Below are positions 50,909 through 60,347 of a DNA stretch of 64,000 nucleotides, piece by piece (the stretch's first letter is position 1; each line of letters begins with the position of its first letter). The notes beneath the pieces were generated by a model. That model worked only from the letters and a program-made list of their open reading frames with translations, made no database searches and had not been told where the DNA came from. Source of the DNA: Nonomuraea sp. NBC_00507 (lineage in GTDB: Bacteria > Actinomycetota > Actinomycetes > Streptosporangiales > Streptosporangiaceae); contig NZ_CP107854.1 of assembly GCF_036013525.1 (NCBI RefSeq), positions 124,001-188,000 of the forward strand, given 5' to 3'. The translations under genes were made by a program, and so were the position numbers.

Positions 50909-51188
50909 TCAGACGCTACCTCCTCGGGCGCGTGTAACAACCGTCTCCGACCGTGCCTGATCCCGAGGCCAGGGTGCCGGCGCGGGTGCTGGCAGCCCAC
51001 GGCCGAGGGCTCCTCGCGCTGATGCCGTCAGCCTGCCAACGCGCCGGTGAGTTCGGTGCGGCGCGTCCGGCGCCAGGACGTGCTCTGTGGGTGGTTGCTT
51101 CTCGAGGCACGGGGCGTCCCTGGGAGCAGGGCTCCGTCGCTCGGGGGTCGGCGAGGCCGGGGTGGCCGGCTTCTATGGTCATCGGCGG
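50909..51188. other. Gap between convergent genes
   Basis: 280 bases between the ends of the plus-strand operon and the DGQHR gene. No hairpin with a T-tract is obvious. Confidence 0.45.
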
Positions 51189-52295
51189 TCAGCCCAGCAG
51201 GCCGGCGAGGTGCCGGAGGTGGTCAGACAGCAGGCGGACGTCGGCGCCGGTGTTCTGGAAGCCGCTCCATCTGCGGGTCTCGCCGTTGCGGAGTTCCCAG
51301 TGGCCGTCGGCGAACGTCCAGGCGGCCTGATCGCCGATGCGGTCGAGCGCGGCCCAGACATGGTCGGGGTTGAGCTGGTCGGTGGTGAGGTCGTCCATGA
51401 TGACGCCGAGGGCTTGGATGCCGACGCCGTGCGTCAGGCGCGACAGGCGCGGCGCGAACTTCCACGCCGCGGGCCATCGCCTGGCCACCAAGTCCCAGAA
51501 GACGGTCAGGTGGGCGACGGCGGCGTCCACGTTGACGGCGCCGTCGACGGGGTTCCGGTACTGGTAGAGGGCGCCGTTATACAGGCTCGTCTCGATCATG
51601 CGGAGGACAGCGTTGTCCGTGATGCGGCCGTCGGGCTCCGTGGGGGTGCGGATGGCGCCGGCAAACGCGCCGGGTGTGGTGTTGAGCTGGGCGAGGATCG
51701 TGGCGGGCACCTGGCGGCGTGCCCAGGCGGGCGGCAAGGTGCCAGTGGCAGAGGGGAGCAGCTCGTGGATCAGGCCCTTAGGCAAGGGCTTGACACTGTT
51801 GACGAGGAGAAACTGTGTGCGCTGCTCCTCGGGGTCGGCGATGAACCCGACTATCGGGACTGGCCATTGGTCGAGCGCAGCGTCGCGGATCGCTGCACTG
51901 CGCTGCTGCCCGTCAACGATCCAGGCCGGCTTGTCGGCGTCGTCCTGGGTGGGATCGATGGGGATGACCAGCACGCCGAATATGGCGTACCCAACGGTCG
52001 CGGCATCGGGCATGTCGATGTCGAATGGCTCGAAATGCACCTGCTGGCCGAAGGCTACCGTCAGGGAGTTGGGCATCAGGGCGCCCTCGCCCTCCAGGTA
52101 GCGGCGGATGCTGAGGACGTGCTTGTACGTTTCGGGCCGCTGGTAGCCGAGCAGGTCGCCGTCGTCGTCCCGCTTGATGCGGGACACAGCGGCAAAGTTG
52201 TGGATCAGTTTCCCGTCCACGGCGAACGAGTAGAGGGTATGGATGCCCTGCTGGATGCGGAGTGCGGGCAGCCGAAGGACGTAGGCGACGGACAT
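51189..52295 (-). CDS. DGQHR-domain protein
   Basis: 368 residues. AWIVDGQQRSAAIRDA near 124-140 is the DGQHR signature (here DGQQR) of ParB/DndB-like proteins. QFLLVNSVKPLPKGLIHELL is the family's second block. Relatives include DndB (phosphorothioate control), DpdB (7-deazaguanine DNA modification) and phage or plasmid orphans. No dnd or dpd genes are in this window, so an orphan role is likely. It follows motif A at 52361. Confidence 0.88.
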   Translation of the reverse strand: MSVAYVLRLPALRIQQGIHTLYSFAVDGKLIHNFAAVSRIKRDDDGDLLGYQRPETYKHVLSIRRYLEGEGALMPNSLTVAFGQQVHFEPFDIDMPDAATVGYAIFGVLVIPIDPTQDDADKPAWIVDGQQRSAAIRDAALDQWPVPIVGFIADPEEQRTQFLLVNSVKPLPKGLIHELLPSATGTLPPAWARRQVPATILAQLNTTPGAFAGAIRTPTEPDGRITDNAVLRMIETSLYNGALYQYRNPVDGAVNVDAAVAHLTVFWDLVARRWPAAWKFAPRLSRLTHGVGIQALGVIMDDLTTDQLNPDHVWAALDRIGDQAAWTFADGHWELRNGETRRWSGFQNTGADVRLLSDHLRHLAGLLG

Positions 52296-52360
52296 CAGAT
52301 AGGCCTTTCACGGCTGTGGTTCTCATCGGTGCTGCAGGTCTGTGAGCTTGCATGTATAAA

Positions 52361-52375
52361 TATTAAAATACATCA
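52361..52375 (-). promoter_or_regulatory. Motif A copy 6
   Basis: Minus strand TGATGTATTTTAATA, 66 bases upstream of the ATG at 52295. Confidence 0.7.
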
Positions 52376-52696
52376 TGCGCACGAACTGGATGCGCTGCCA
52401 GGCGGGCGTCCGCCAGGCACGATCCACGCCTTATCCAGGCGCTGTCACGGTCGATCCCTGGTTGGCGGCCAGTGCTCCAGAAGAGTGAGCGCCATGGCAA
52501 AGGTGTTCCATGGCGTTGGTGATCGAAAGGCACTCGCCGGTCTCGATGGCGACGGCGAGGGAATCCAGGAGCATCTCCGGCGAGGGCCGCCGACCCGGAG
52601 GGTGTGGTGGGTGCGGCCACATCTGCGGCGCGCCGAGCTCGTCGCGCACGTGGAAATGACGTCAGCGATGATGGCGGCTTACACATGTTGTATCTA

Positions 52697-52706
52697 TTGT
52701 ATGCAA
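52697..52706 (+). promoter_or_regulatory. Motif B copy 4, upstream of dnaE
   Basis: TTGTATGCAA in TCTATTGTATGCAACTGATG, preceded by TTACAC as at 44770. It is 61 bases upstream of the dnaE ATG. Confidence 0.58.
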
Positions 52707-52766
52707 CTGATGCGTTAAGCCCTTGAGTTTGGTGACGGGCCGCGCGACAGGGAGGAGCACTCAGCG

Positions 52767-55700
52767 ATGAGTAGCGATACTGGCAGGTTCGTCCATCTGC
52801 ACGTACACACCGAGTACAGCATGCTCGACGGCGCCGCCAAGATCGGCCACCTCATGGACGAAGTGTCCCGGTTGGGGATGCCGGCCGTGGCGATGAGCGA
52901 CCACGGCAACGTGCACGGCGCGTACGAGTTCTACCAGAAGGCCCGCAAGGCGGGCGTCAAGCCGATCATCGGGGTCGAGAGCTACGTCGCCCCGGCCTCC
53001 CGACACCACCGGCAGGCGGTCTACTACAGCGACAACCTGACGCTGCGCCAGTCCGACGACGACACCGGCGAGGGCGGCGACGTCTCCGGGCGCGGACTGT
53101 ACACGCACATGACGATGTGGGCGTCCGACCCCAAGGGGCTGCGGAACCTGTTCCGGCTGCAGTCGCGGGCCTGGCTCGAAGGACATGTCCAGAAATATCC
53201 GCGCATGGATGACGAACTGCTCACCGAGTACGGCCAGGGGATCATCGCCACCACCGGCTGCCCGTCCGGCGAGGTGCAGACCCGGCTCCGGCTCGGCCAG
53301 TACGACCAGGCCGTCACCGCCGCCGCCCGCTACCGCGACATCTTCGGTCCGGACAACTATTTCCTGGAGCTGATGGACCACGGCCTGGCCATCGAGCGCC
53401 GGGTCCGCGACGACCTGCTGCGCATCGGCAGGCACCTCGGACTGCCGCCCCTGGCCACGAACGACTCCCACTACGTGATCGAGGACCAGGCCGCGGCGCA
53501 CGACGCGTTGCTGTGCATCGGCACCGGCAAGCGGCTGTCCGACGCCGACCGCTTCCGGTTCGGCGGCAGCGGCTACTACGTCAAGTCCGCCGCGGAGATG
53601 CGCGCGCTGTGGGACGCCGAAGTGCCGGGCGCCTGCGACAACACGCTGCTGGTCGCCGAACGGGTCGGCGAGTACGGCGAGGTGTTCGCCCACCGGGACC
53701 TGACGCCGCGCTTCCCCGTGCCGGAGGGCGAGACCGAGTCCAGCTGGCTGCGCGCCGAGACGCTGAAGGGCGCCCGCCGCCGCTACGGCGGTGACCTGCC
53801 GCAGGAGGTGCTCAACCGGATCGACTACGAGCTGTCGGTCATCGATGCCATGGGCTTCCCCGGTTACTTCCTGGTGGTCGCCGACATCTGCCGGCATGCC
53901 CGCCAGAGCGGCATCAGGCTGGGCCCGGGGCGCGGCTCGGCCACCGGCTCCATCGTCGCGTACTGCACGGGCATCACCCAGCTCGACCCCATCGAGCACA
54001 AGCTCATCTTCGAGCGCTTCCTCAACCCCGAGCGCGTCACAATGCCGGACGTCGACCTCGACTTCGACGACCGCCGCCGGGACGAGGTGATCGACTATGT
54101 CACCCGCAAGTACGGCGCCGACCGGGTCTGTCAGATCGTCACGTTCGGCACCATCAAGGCCAAGGCCGCCGTCAAGGACTCCTGCCGCGTGCTCGGCCTG
54201 CCGTACGCGCTGGGCGACCGCATCACCAAGGCGTTCCCTGGCGCGGTCGGCGGCGAGGAGATCCCGCTGGCCGCCATCCACGACGAGCGGCATCCACGCC
54301 ACGGTGAGGCGGCCGAGCTGCGCGCGATGTACGAGCAGGACCCCGACGTCAAGCAGGTGGTCGACACCGCGGCCGGATTGGAGGGGCTGACCCGGGGCAC
54401 GGGCGTGCACGCGGCCGGCGTGATTCTGTCCAGGGAGCCGCTGATCGACGTGATCCCCCTGGTCAAGCCCAAGGCCGACGGCCCCGTCATCACCGCCTTC
54501 CCCTTCACCCAGGCCGAGGACATGGGTCTGCTGAAGATGGACTTCCTCGGCCTGCGCAACCTCACTGTCATCGGCGACGCCATCGCCAACATCCAGGCCA
54601 ACAAGGGGATCGAGATCGATATCCTCCAGGTGCCGCTGGACGACGCCAAGACCTACGAGCTGCTCGCCCGCGGCGACACCGTGGGCGTCTTCCAGCTCGA
54701 CGGCAGCGGCGTGCGCACGCTGCTGAAGCTGATGCGTCCGACCGAGTTCACCGACATCGCCGCCGTTAACGCGCTCTACCGGCCCGGCCCGATGGAGACG
54801 AACGCTCACACCGACTACGCCCTACGCAAGACCGGCCGCCAGCCGGTCGAACCGATCCACCCGGAGCTGGCAGAGGTACTCGAACCCATCCTCGGCGACA
54901 CCTACCACCTGGTCGTCTTCCAGGAACAGGTCATGGCCATCGCCCAGCAACTGGCCGGCTACTCCCTCGGCGCCGCCGACACGTTGCGCCGGGCCATGGG
55001 CAAGAAGAAGAAAGAGATCCTGGACGCCGAGTGGGACCGCTTCTCGGCGGGCATGCGCGAGCGCGGCTTCTCCGCCAAGGCGATCAAGGCGGTCTGGGAC
55101 GTCCTGGTGCCGTTCAGTGGCTACGGTTTCAACAAGTCGCACACCGCCGGGTATGGGCTGGTTGCGTACTGGACTGCCTACCTCAAGGCCAACCATCCCA
55201 GCGAGTACCTCGCCGCGCTGCTCACCTCTGTCGGCGATGACAAGGACAAGATGGCCGTCTACCTGGCCGACTGCCGCCGCTTGGGCATCAGGGTGCTGCC
55301 GCCCGACGTCAATGACTCCCAGTTGGACTTCGTTGCCGTCGACGATGCCGAGGTGCGGTTCGGGCTGGGCGCGATCCGCAACGTCGGCGAGAATGTCGTC
55401 CACGGCATCCTCGAGGCCCGAACCGAAAAGGGCCGCTTCGCCGACTTCAATGACTTCCTCGGCAAGGTGCCCCTGACCGTCTGCAACAAGCGGGCCATCG
55501 AATCTCTGATCAAGGCAGGCGCCTTCGATTCCCTCGAACACCCCCGCAAGGGGCTGTTCATGATTCACGATCAGGCCGTCGAGTCCATCGCCAAACTCAA
55601 GAAGAACGAGGCATGCGGCCAGGACTCGCTCTTCGGCGGCTTGTCCGACGACGCGCCAGCCTCGATCGCCATTCCGGATGGCGAGTGGGACAAGAAGATC

Positions 55701-56366
55701 AGGCTCGACTTCGAGCGGGAAATGCTCGGCCTGTATGTGTCCGACCACCCGCTGGCTGGCGCCGAGCCTCTGCTGGCGAGGTACCGCGATACCGCGATCG
55801 CCGATCTCCTGGACAGCGGTCGAGACGACCATGCCGACGTTCAGATCTCCGGCCTGGTCACCAAGGTGGACCGGCGGGCCACCAAAGCGGGAAGGTCATG
55901 GGCCATCCTCACTGTGGAAGACATGGACGCTGCCGTGGAGTGTCTGTTCTTTCCACGCACCTACAGTCTCTATGCGTCGGGGCTACGCCCGGACGCCGTA
56001 GTGTCGATACGCGGTCGGATCAACAACCAGGACGACGCCATCTCGATCTACGCCGACGAGATGACACTGATTGACATGTCCGAAACGGCGCCGATCACCC
56101 TGACACTGCATGAGAAGCAAATCACTCCGAAGACTGTGGATGAATTACGCAACGTGCTCAAGGTTCACCAAGGGCACGTCCCGCTCCTGATCAATCTGCG
56201 GAGGTCAGTCAGAAAGACGGTGGTCCTCTCGCTGCCGGAATTCAAGGTCAACCCTGAACGGCCATTCGCGGACGACATCATCAAGCTCTTCGGTCCAGAG
56301 GCGATCGCGCTTGGAACCTCGACGCCGAAACCGACCTCGGAGTGCCGCCCATGGAATTCCACATGA
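52767..56366 (+). CDS. dnaE: DNA polymerase III alpha subunit (DnaE), full-length
   Basis: 1199 residues, normal for actinobacterial DnaE1. The PHP domain opens with HLHVHTEYSMLDGA. The palm has PDVDLDFDD near 426-434 and the third catalytic Asp in KMDFLGLRNL near 591. Helix-hairpin-helix and beta-binding regions follow, and an OB fold (QISGLVTKVDRRATKAGRSW) lies near 1027-1046. It is the replicative polymerase, here as an accessory copy among plasmid-like genes and behind motif B, so it probably serves the element. No beta clamp or tau gene is in the window, so it must borrow host partners. Confidence 0.97.
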   Translation: MSSDTGRFVHLHVHTEYSMLDGAAKIGHLMDEVSRLGMPAVAMSDHGNVHGAYEFYQKARKAGVKPIIGVESYVAPASRHHRQAVYYSDNLTLRQSDDDTGEGGDVSGRGLYTHMTMWASDPKGLRNLFRLQSRAWLEGHVQKYPRMDDELLTEYGQGIIATTGCPSGEVQTRLRLGQYDQAVTAAARYRDIFGPDNYFLELMDHGLAIERRVRDDLLRIGRHLGLPPLATNDSHYVIEDQAAAHDALLCIGTGKRLSDADRFRFGGSGYYVKSAAEMRALWDAEVPGACDNTLLVAERVGEYGEVFAHRDLTPRFPVPEGETESSWLRAETLKGARRRYGGDLPQEVLNRIDYELSVIDAMGFPGYFLVVADICRHARQSGIRLGPGRGSATGSIVAYCTGITQLDPIEHKLIFERFLNPERVTMPDVDLDFDDRRRDEVIDYVTRKYGADRVCQIVTFGTIKAKAAVKDSCRVLGLPYALGDRITKAFPGAVGGEEIPLAAIHDERHPRHGEAAELRAMYEQDPDVKQVVDTAAGLEGLTRGTGVHAAGVILSREPLIDVIPLVKPKADGPVITAFPFTQAEDMGLLKMDFLGLRNLTVIGDAIANIQANKGIEIDILQVPLDDAKTYELLARGDTVGVFQLDGSGVRTLLKLMRPTEFTDIAAVNALYRPGPMETNAHTDYALRKTGRQPVEPIHPELAEVLEPILGDTYHLVVFQEQVMAIAQQLAGYSLGAADTLRRAMGKKKKEILDAEWDRFSAGMRERGFSAKAIKAVWDVLVPFSGYGFNKSHTAGYGLVAYWTAYLKANHPSEYLAALLTSVGDDKDKMAVYLADCRRLGIRVLPPDVNDSQLDFVAVDDAEVRFGLGAIRNVGENVVHGILEARTEKGRFADFNDFLGKVPLTVCNKRAIESLIKAGAFDSLEHPRKGLFMIHDQAVESIAKLKKNEACGQDSLFGGLSDDAPASIAIPDGEWDKKIRLDFEREMLGLYVSDHPLAGAEPLLARYRDTAIADLLDSGRDDHADVQISGLVTKVDRRATKAGRSWAILTVEDMDAAVECLFFPRTYSLYASGLRPDAVVSIRGRINNQDDAISIYADEMTLIDMSETAPITLTLHEKQITPKTVDELRNVLKVHQGHVPLLINLRRSVRKTVVLSLPEFKVNPERPFADDIIKLFGPEAIALGTSTPKPTSECRPWNST

Positions 56367-56736
56367 GTCCCTGGCCACGCGCGAGGCGTGGGGTTGGCCG
56401 AGCAGCTCCAGACGGGTGGACCCCTTCCCGGCGGGGACTCAGGAGCAGCGATCCCTGGAGGTTCGTTGAGAGGTGATGGCCGCCGCGGTGACCCGACTGA
56501 GCTCCGCCTCCCCGGTGTCCTCCCGGCGGGGCTGCGGCAGGGCGCCTCGCGACCGCTGGTGGGTTCGCGCCTCGGGAAGGACTCAAGCTTCTTCTGATTG
56601 TCACGCCAGGTCGTCCTGGGGAAAAGTTTCGTGACCGCGCTGTTGCGGATCAGCGTGTCTCGGAACCCATCAAACGAGACACGCTGATCCGCAGCCATAC
56701 GGCCACGAAACCCCCTGGCCTTGGGGAGCGCCCCTC
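56367..56736. other. Gap with a long inverted repeat
   Basis: No coding frame I can support. Contains a 19-bp perfect inverted repeat at 56644-56693. Confidence 0.5.
56644..56693. repeat. 19-bp perfect inverted repeat
   Basis: The arm TGCGGATCAGCGTGTCTCG (56644-56662) is matched exactly in reverse complement at 56675-56693 across a 12-base loop. There is no T-tract, so it could be a recombinase or Rep-binding site, or a stalled-transcription hairpin. Confidence 0.65.
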
Positions 56737-57194
56737 ATGGGATCTCGAACCGAGCAATGCCTGAACTGCGAGGCCCCGCTGCCCCTGCCCATCACCCGCG
56801 GTGGGCGGCCTCGCAAGTACTGCTCCGACACCTGCCGGTGGGCCTTCTGCCGGACCCGCGCCAGGCGCTGGCGTCCGCTCACCCAGCGGCACCGACGCCA
56901 GGACGACACCCGCAAGCGGCGCCGCCACCTCCGCGACCAGGCCGAACACCTCGCCCAGGCAGCCGGGAAACTGGCCCTCGACCTGCACGCGGAGGTCCGC
57001 CCACCCAGCAGACCGGCTGGAATCCTGGGCCCATCGCCGGCTACACCGCCACCGCTTTGCCCCTGCTCGCCCACGCCCGCGCCGTCCTGGCCGCTGCCGT
57101 CACCGCCGACCGAGCGACCGGCGCCACCTGGGACGAGATCGCGGCCGTTCTGGATGTCAGCCCCGACACCGCCGCCCGCCGCTACCGCACCTGA
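56737..57194 (+). pseudogene. Zinc-finger/HTH protein gene with frameshift
   Basis: The ATG at 56737 starts MGSRTEQCLNCEAPLP, then RPRKYCSDTCRWAFCR (a four-Cys zinc finger found in many actinobacterial plasmid proteins) and an Arg-rich helix. Near 57020 sense moves to another frame (GYTATALPLLAHARAVLAAA, then ATWDEIAAVLDVSPDTAARR, a helix-turn-helix) ending at 57194. A single indel separates the halves. Confidence 0.65.
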
Positions 57195-57282
57195 CGGCGA
57201 GCTGGCACCTCATCGAGCGGCGCTCACGCACTGATCGAAAAAGCCTTGGCGCGTGCAGCCGTCGGGATGGTGAGATGGCACG

Positions 57283-58245
57283 ATGATCAACCACGACGAG
57301 GCGGCTGTCCGACCGTTGACATTGGCCTGGGTGAGCCGGCATCTGGAGGTCGGCGAACGGATAGTCAAAACCGAGGCGCTACGCGGCGGCATCACTGCTG
57401 ACATGCGGAGGCTGACCATCGGCACTCAGGACGGAAGGACGCGTGACCTGGTGCTGCGGAGTTACGTCGACCCGTTCTACGTGGAGCGCGCCGAGGGCGG
57501 ACTGAACAGGGAGGCCGGAGCTCTGACCCTGTTGGCGGGGACCGGCGTGCCGGCTCCTGAACTGGTCGCGGTTGATCCAACCGCCGCGCATTGCGAGTAC
57601 CCGTCGCTCTTGATGACACATCTAACGGGCCGGACGGTCCTCGACGATGAGGGAGTGGAGACGCGCGTCCCACTGCTGGCCCGTCAACTCGTGGCCATCC
57701 ACGCGCTGCGGCCCGCCGAGCGGCCCCGGAAGTATGTGACGCTGACGACCTCCGACACCGTCGTGGTTCCGAAGGGCGCCGACGCGGCGGTATGGGCCGC
57801 GGCGATCGACGTGATCCGCAGGCCCACGCCGCCCTATGAAGGGCGATTCCTGCACCGGGACTTCCAGCCCGGCAACGTGCTGTTCGCCATGTCGCCCCCA
57901 AGCCCGGCAGGTCCCCAGATCACCGGCGTCGTCGACTGGGCCGCGACCTCCTGGGGCCCGGCAGACCTCGATGTCGCGCACTGCTCCACCAATCTCGCGC
58001 TGCTGCACGGACCGGCGTGGGGTCTGCGGTTCGCTGAGGCGTATGAGGAAGCCGGCGGGGTGCTGGCTGCGACCACGAGCGAGCGGCTGTACTGGCAGGT
58101 GCGGGACGCGCTGGCCTGCTCAGAAGAAGTGCAGTCGGTGTCGCAGCCATGGCGGGAGGCAGCAGGCAGAGCAGAGCTGACGACGCGATCCGTGGAGGAG
58201 CGGCTGGACGCCTATGTCATCGCCCTGATGGACGCGCTGGGCTGA
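57283..58245 (+). CDS. Aminoglycoside phosphotransferase-like kinase
   Basis: 320 residues. FLHRDFQPGNVLF near 190 is the Brenner catalytic loop (HxDxxxxN) and GVVDWAATSWGPADLDVAH near 213 the metal-binding segment. LREAG-like GLNREAGALTLLAG near 70 is in the small lobe. The family phosphorylates aminoglycosides or other small molecules with ATP; relatives include many non-resistance kinases. Substrate unknown. ATG start. Confidence 0.9.
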   Translation: MINHDEAAVRPLTLAWVSRHLEVGERIVKTEALRGGITADMRRLTIGTQDGRTRDLVLRSYVDPFYVERAEGGLNREAGALTLLAGTGVPAPELVAVDPTAAHCEYPSLLMTHLTGRTVLDDEGVETRVPLLARQLVAIHALRPAERPRKYVTLTTSDTVVVPKGADAAVWAAAIDVIRRPTPPYEGRFLHRDFQPGNVLFAMSPPSPAGPQITGVVDWAATSWGPADLDVAHCSTNLALLHGPAWGLRFAEAYEEAGGVLAATTSERLYWQVRDALACSEEVQSVSQPWREAAGRAELTTRSVEERLDAYVIALMDALG

Positions 58246-58828
58246 GCCCTGGCGGTCCGGGTGCAGCCCGACCCCATCGGAGGTTCGAAAACACCCTCTC
58301 AACGTTGCCCCCAGTGAGGGCCCTGCCCGGGGTCATAGGGCCGTCGATGGACCGCTCGAGGGAGGCCCGGCTCGTCGGCGGTTTCGAGGGCGGCAACTGG
58401 CCGGCACCACCTGCGGCCGCCAGTGAAGCCCGGCACCGGGACGGCGACGCTGGGATATGGATCGGCGGCCGACGGCGGAGGCCTCACTGCCGGACTTTTC
58501 ACGGTGGGTGGTCAGGTCTGGTCGATGGTGTGGAGGTTGCGTCGGCCGGGATCGGGTGAGTGTCGGCGCCCGCCGGCGCCGACGGGCGGCTCCGTGGAGG
58601 AGCGCCTGGTGACCGTGCGCGGCCATGGCCGTCCGGTCGGCGTCCTCCGATGCCCAGGCCGGTCCGGCGCCCAGATTCACCGGGGCGGTCGAAGGGTCGA
58701 GGCGCCGGTCGCGGGATGGCGCCGTGGGCGGAGACGGAGTCGACGGCGGAGCTCCTGGGTCAGTGGCGGGCGCGAAGCCATTGGTGGGTGGCGACGTCTG
58801 CCTCGAGCCCTCGGTGGAGGTTGGCTTC

Positions 58829-58854
58829 GAGGCCGCCGGCTCACCGGCGGCCTC
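58829..58854. repeat. Dispersed CTCA-loop hairpin, longest copy
   Basis: 11-bp perfect arms (GAGGCCGCCGG) around a CTCA loop. Shorter copies with the same core are at 59313-59328 and 62291-62306, and in reverse orientation at 12975-12988. Confidence 0.5.
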
Positions 58855-59312
58855 GGCCACGGGGGTCCTGGCCTCGGCGAGCTGCCGGGCCGCGACACGG
58901 CTTCGGCAGGGGCGCGGGAGCGGTTCGTCGAGGATGCGGTCGGCGATGTCCTTCGTGTGCGTCGGATGGCGGCCGAGCGCGCTGGCGGACCGCAGCCGCC
59001 CGCGAAGGCCAGCGCCGCGTTCTCGCCGCAGCCCTGGCGGATAGGGACGAGGCTGAGACGGCGTTGTGGGCATGGTGGACACAGGCGGAGTCCCCAATCG
59101 CGGCGTGGCGGGCGTTGAGGAGAGCGGCCATGGCCGGTGGTGGCGATCCGACAGGCGAGCCGGCGGGCTGACGTTGGGCCAGCAACTCGGACTGGCAGAC
59201 GGTGGGCTGGTGCTCGACCCGGGACGATGCTCGCCTGATCGCCCGCGCGTACATGGCGCATCGCGGCCACTAGACCCGCGCCGACGTGGTGCTCGGTGTC
59301 GAGGTGGTCGAG

Positions 59313-59328
59313 CGCCGGCTCACCGGCG
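59313..59328. repeat. Dispersed CTCA-loop hairpin
   Basis: CGCCGGCTCACCGGCG, 6-bp arms. Confidence 0.45.
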
Positions 59329-59904
59329 AGGCGCCGGTACGTGGCCCCGACGGGCGCGTCGTGCGGCCCCCAGCCTGAGTGAGGGGGTCGGTGCGGGGCC
59401 GCGGTGTCGAGACGCGGGCCTGGGCGGGTTGGCCGCCGCTCCTCCCGTCGGAGAGGCGCATGAGTCCGGCCCCACGCCTGCCGGCGGGCCGGCGCCCGGA
59501 CGTCCGGCCGCCGGCGTCACCGGCGGCCGCGGTCGAGCGCCGGCCGACTGGGTGCGTAGCGAGCCGACGGCGGTGCAGTCGAGCGCGCCGGCGCCCGGGC
59601 GGCGGGTTGAGGATTGTTGGTCGCGGCGTTTGCCCTCAGCCGTCGAGTGGACCCTCCACGCTGCGGTGGGCTGGTACGGCGGGGGCCCGCGCGGCCGCGG
59701 CTGGGTCGGTCTGCAGGTGGTGCCGGCGGCCGCCGGTGGGCTCGGTGTCGCGGGCCGGTGGCGTGCCCGGGTGCTCCATCGGGTGTGGCGGTGGCTGGGC
59801 CGGGGCTGGTCGTGGTGTTGGTGTGCGGAAAGGCGGAAACGTGGTGTGCGACACGCGGGTTGGGTGCTGTGTTTCTGTTTCCGTTTCCGGCATGATCGTG
59901 CGCC

Positions 59905-60279
59905 ATGACGACGAGTCGTGGTGGGCGCCGTAGTAAGGGGCCGCGTAAGGCGACGATGGTGCGGGTGCCGGTCGCTTTGCATGGCGAGTTGGTCGGTGAG
60001 CAGCGTCTGGGGGGTTATGAGTACCTGGGCGACTATCTGGTGGATGTGCTCGCCGATCGGCGTAACCCGCTGGCGTGGACCGCCGACTCGCGGTTGAGGG
60101 GGTTGGTCGAGGACGCGGCGGAGGATGCCGGGGTGTCGGTGGCCGGGTTTGTTGAGCTGGTCGTGGCGCAGGTTCTGGGCCACACGCTCGACCCGGCGCT
60201 CGAGGAGGCGGCCGATCCGACGGCCGGCTTCGTGGGCGGTTCTGGTCAGCAGCTGCTGCCGTTGACGAATGTCGCCTGA
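59905..60279 (+). CDS. Hypothetical ribbon-helix-helix-like plasmid protein
   Basis: 124 residues starting MTTSRGGRRSKGPRKATMVR (basic tail), then VRVPVALHGELVGEQR, a strand-helix order like CopG/ParD DNA-binding proteins. DAGVSVAGFVELVVAQVLG near 75 is a second such unit. It lies just before a terminator and the putative rep gene, fitting a copy-control or partition accessory. Confidence 0.65.
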   Translation: MTTSRGGRRSKGPRKATMVRVPVALHGELVGEQRLGGYEYLGDYLVDVLADRRNPLAWTADSRLRGLVEDAAEDAGVSVAGFVELVVAQVLGHTLDPALEEAADPTAGFVGGSGQQLLPLTNVA

Positions 60280-60320
60280 GCCGTTGTTGACGCGGCCGGA
60301 GGAGATGGTGATGGCATAAG

Positions 60321-60347
60321 AAAAGCCCCGCGGGGCGGGGCGTTTCT
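60321..60347 (+). terminator. Bidirectional intrinsic terminator
   Basis: AAAA, then GCCCCGC, a 3-base loop, GCGGGGC, then GTTTCT. It ends the 59905-60279 gene. Confidence 0.8.

Larger units (their letters stand above)
58246..59904. other. GC-rich region without a confident gene
   Basis: About 1.65 kb. A short coding-like stretch (ALADRDEAETALWAWWTQAE, ending at 59171) could be the tail of a decayed gene, with LRVRRMAAERAG in another frame just upstream. Two dispersed CTCA-loop hairpins lie at 58829 and 59313. Nothing else I can support. Confidence 0.45.

Noticed and set aside
52761..54809. 682-codon minus-strand open frame opposite dnaE
   Set aside because: Antisense shadow of dnaE catalytic regions.
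58333..59097. 254-codon minus-strand open frame
   Set aside because: Pro/Arg/Ser-rich random composition, no start signal, explained by high GC.
59320..60183. 287-codon minus-strand open frame
   Set aside because: Antisense to the 59905 gene with low-complexity composition; no ribosome binding site.
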